Shown here: piece after piece, positions 63,441 through 64,000 of the stretch
Layout: each line of letters starts with the position of its first letter
Position numbering within the stretch: position 1 is the stretch's first letter
NCBI RefSeq assembly: GCF_000340215.1
Contig: NW_006921534.1
Span: 2,623,057-2,687,056, forward strand
Origin: Pseudocercospora fijiensis CIRAD86
Taxonomy: Eukaryota; Ascomycota; Dothideomycetes; Mycosphaerellales; Mycosphaerellaceae
Direction: 5' to 3'
Length of the DNA: 64,000 bases
Notes under the pieces: generated by a model
Database searches by the model: none
What the model was told of the DNA's origin: nothing
The model's input: the letters and a program-made list of their open reading frames with translations, nothing else
Program-made: the position numbers and the translations under genes

Positions 63441-64000
63441 CCGAGCGAAGCGAGGGTCTAAAGCTAAATTGTAGAAAAGTACGGGTTTGACTATTCGCAA
63501 AATATAGGTATATTACACAACGCGAAATACATAAATTTGAATAGTGCATTCGATAGAGCATGTAAAGGGAAGATGACCAATATAAATATTATATATATGC
63601 GACGTTGTATTGTAGTGTTATATCGTTTCTCCTATAGCCGGTCGTATATAGCTAGCCGCTAAGGTCTACGCCTACAACACATCGGATATCGCTTTTTGTC
63701 GTACAACGATGAAACCAATATAAGCTTGTAGCGCGTGCAATTCTGAGTAGGATTAATATAGGCGCCTTTGTCGTATCTCGATGCGTTGTAATAATGTACC
63801 CTCCTACCGCCGGTTACTCGAAGCTAGCTCGAAAGGTCGCATGTCGCTTTTTTTAGGATAGATATAAAACACATACTATCAGATAGAGCGGCCAATTCTG
63901 AACCAGTCTTATATACGGCTCGGAAGTGTTTGACGTTATAGTGTTAAGATACATCGAATACGCTAAAGCGACTCTGAAAGCTTAAATTCGGCTTTTTAGT
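63441..64000. other. Unassigned sequence beyond the Gypsy break
   Basis: 560 bp, TA-rich. Two segments at about 63606-63705 and 63783-63860 look loosely alike (GTTGTA..., CTCCTA..GCCGG, AGCTAGC..G.AAGGTC, TCGCTTTTT). No coding trace. Confidence 0.35.

Larger units (their letters stand above)
57301..64000. mobile_element. RIP-mutated repeat island (right)
   Basis: From about 57,310 to the window end the sequence is TA-rich and CA/TG-poor like the left island, and every frame is full of TAG. It contains the inverted-repeat element, a decayed ORF (57857-58330), a Ty3/Gypsy relic (59500-63440) and unassigned sequence. 58,331-59,500 shows no recognisable domain and may hold the retroelement's leader or LTR, but I could not identify LTR ends. 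Confidence 0.8.

Overview
This window is nuclear DNA of a filamentous ascomycete (Pezizomycotina). The gene content suggests a Dothideomycete of the Mycosphaerellales type, but that placement is inference. The signs are dense genes with few short introns (50-79 nt, GTAAGT/GTATGT-like donors, CTAAC/CTGAC-like branch sites), fungal gene families (Num1/ApsA, CWC24, fungal rhodopsin-type 7-TM protein, GT90, CysA-type acyltransferase) and repeat islands with the imprint of repeat-induced point mutation (RIP).

Layout. (1) 1-8,700 is gene-rich: the 3'-truncated cortical anchor gene num1/apsA on the minus strand, splicing factor CWC24, a BTB protein, and an intergenic stretch with an old tandem duplication. 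(2) 8,701-16,640 is a RIP-mutated island. It holds a full-length but inactivated Helitron RepHel gene (15,480 down to 10,233, one frame broken only by TAG/TAA stops), short tandem repeats and a decayed tRNA-like sequence with a duplicated 3' half. (3) 16,641-57,300 is gene-rich: a CLC chloride/proton exchanger, a Ubp12-type ubiquitin protease, a 7-TM protein, a small secreted cysteine protein, two methyltransferase-fold proteins, a GT90 glycosyltransferase, a mitochondrial (homo)serine O-acyltransferase, an unknown protein, mitochondrial dihydroxy-acid dehydratase ILV3 with a Gcn4/CPC1-type site upstream, a tail-anchored glycogen-binding (CBM48) protein, a protein with a retropepsin-like domain lacking the catalytic Asp, a CHY/RING ubiquitin ligase and an SH3-RasGEF. 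(4) 57,301-64,000 is a second RIP island. It opens with a ~217-bp inverted-repeat element and contains a Ty3/Gypsy-type gag-pol relic broken off at the start of integrase.

The genes do not form an obvious pathway cluster; most are unrelated housekeeping genes. CysA-type acyltransferase and ILV3 are both mitochondrial amino-acid biosynthesis enzymes about 2 kb apart, separated by one unknown gene. The most notable observations are: the host gene with a retrotransposon-protease-like but catalytically dead domain (45,762-47,669); RIP substitutions that hit the catalytic or zinc-binding residues of the mobile elements (Helitron HUH His and Walker B Asp, Gag zinc-knuckle His, RT Asp); the tRNA-like element at the edge of the left island; and a frame break in the 5' part of the CHY/RING ligase gene.
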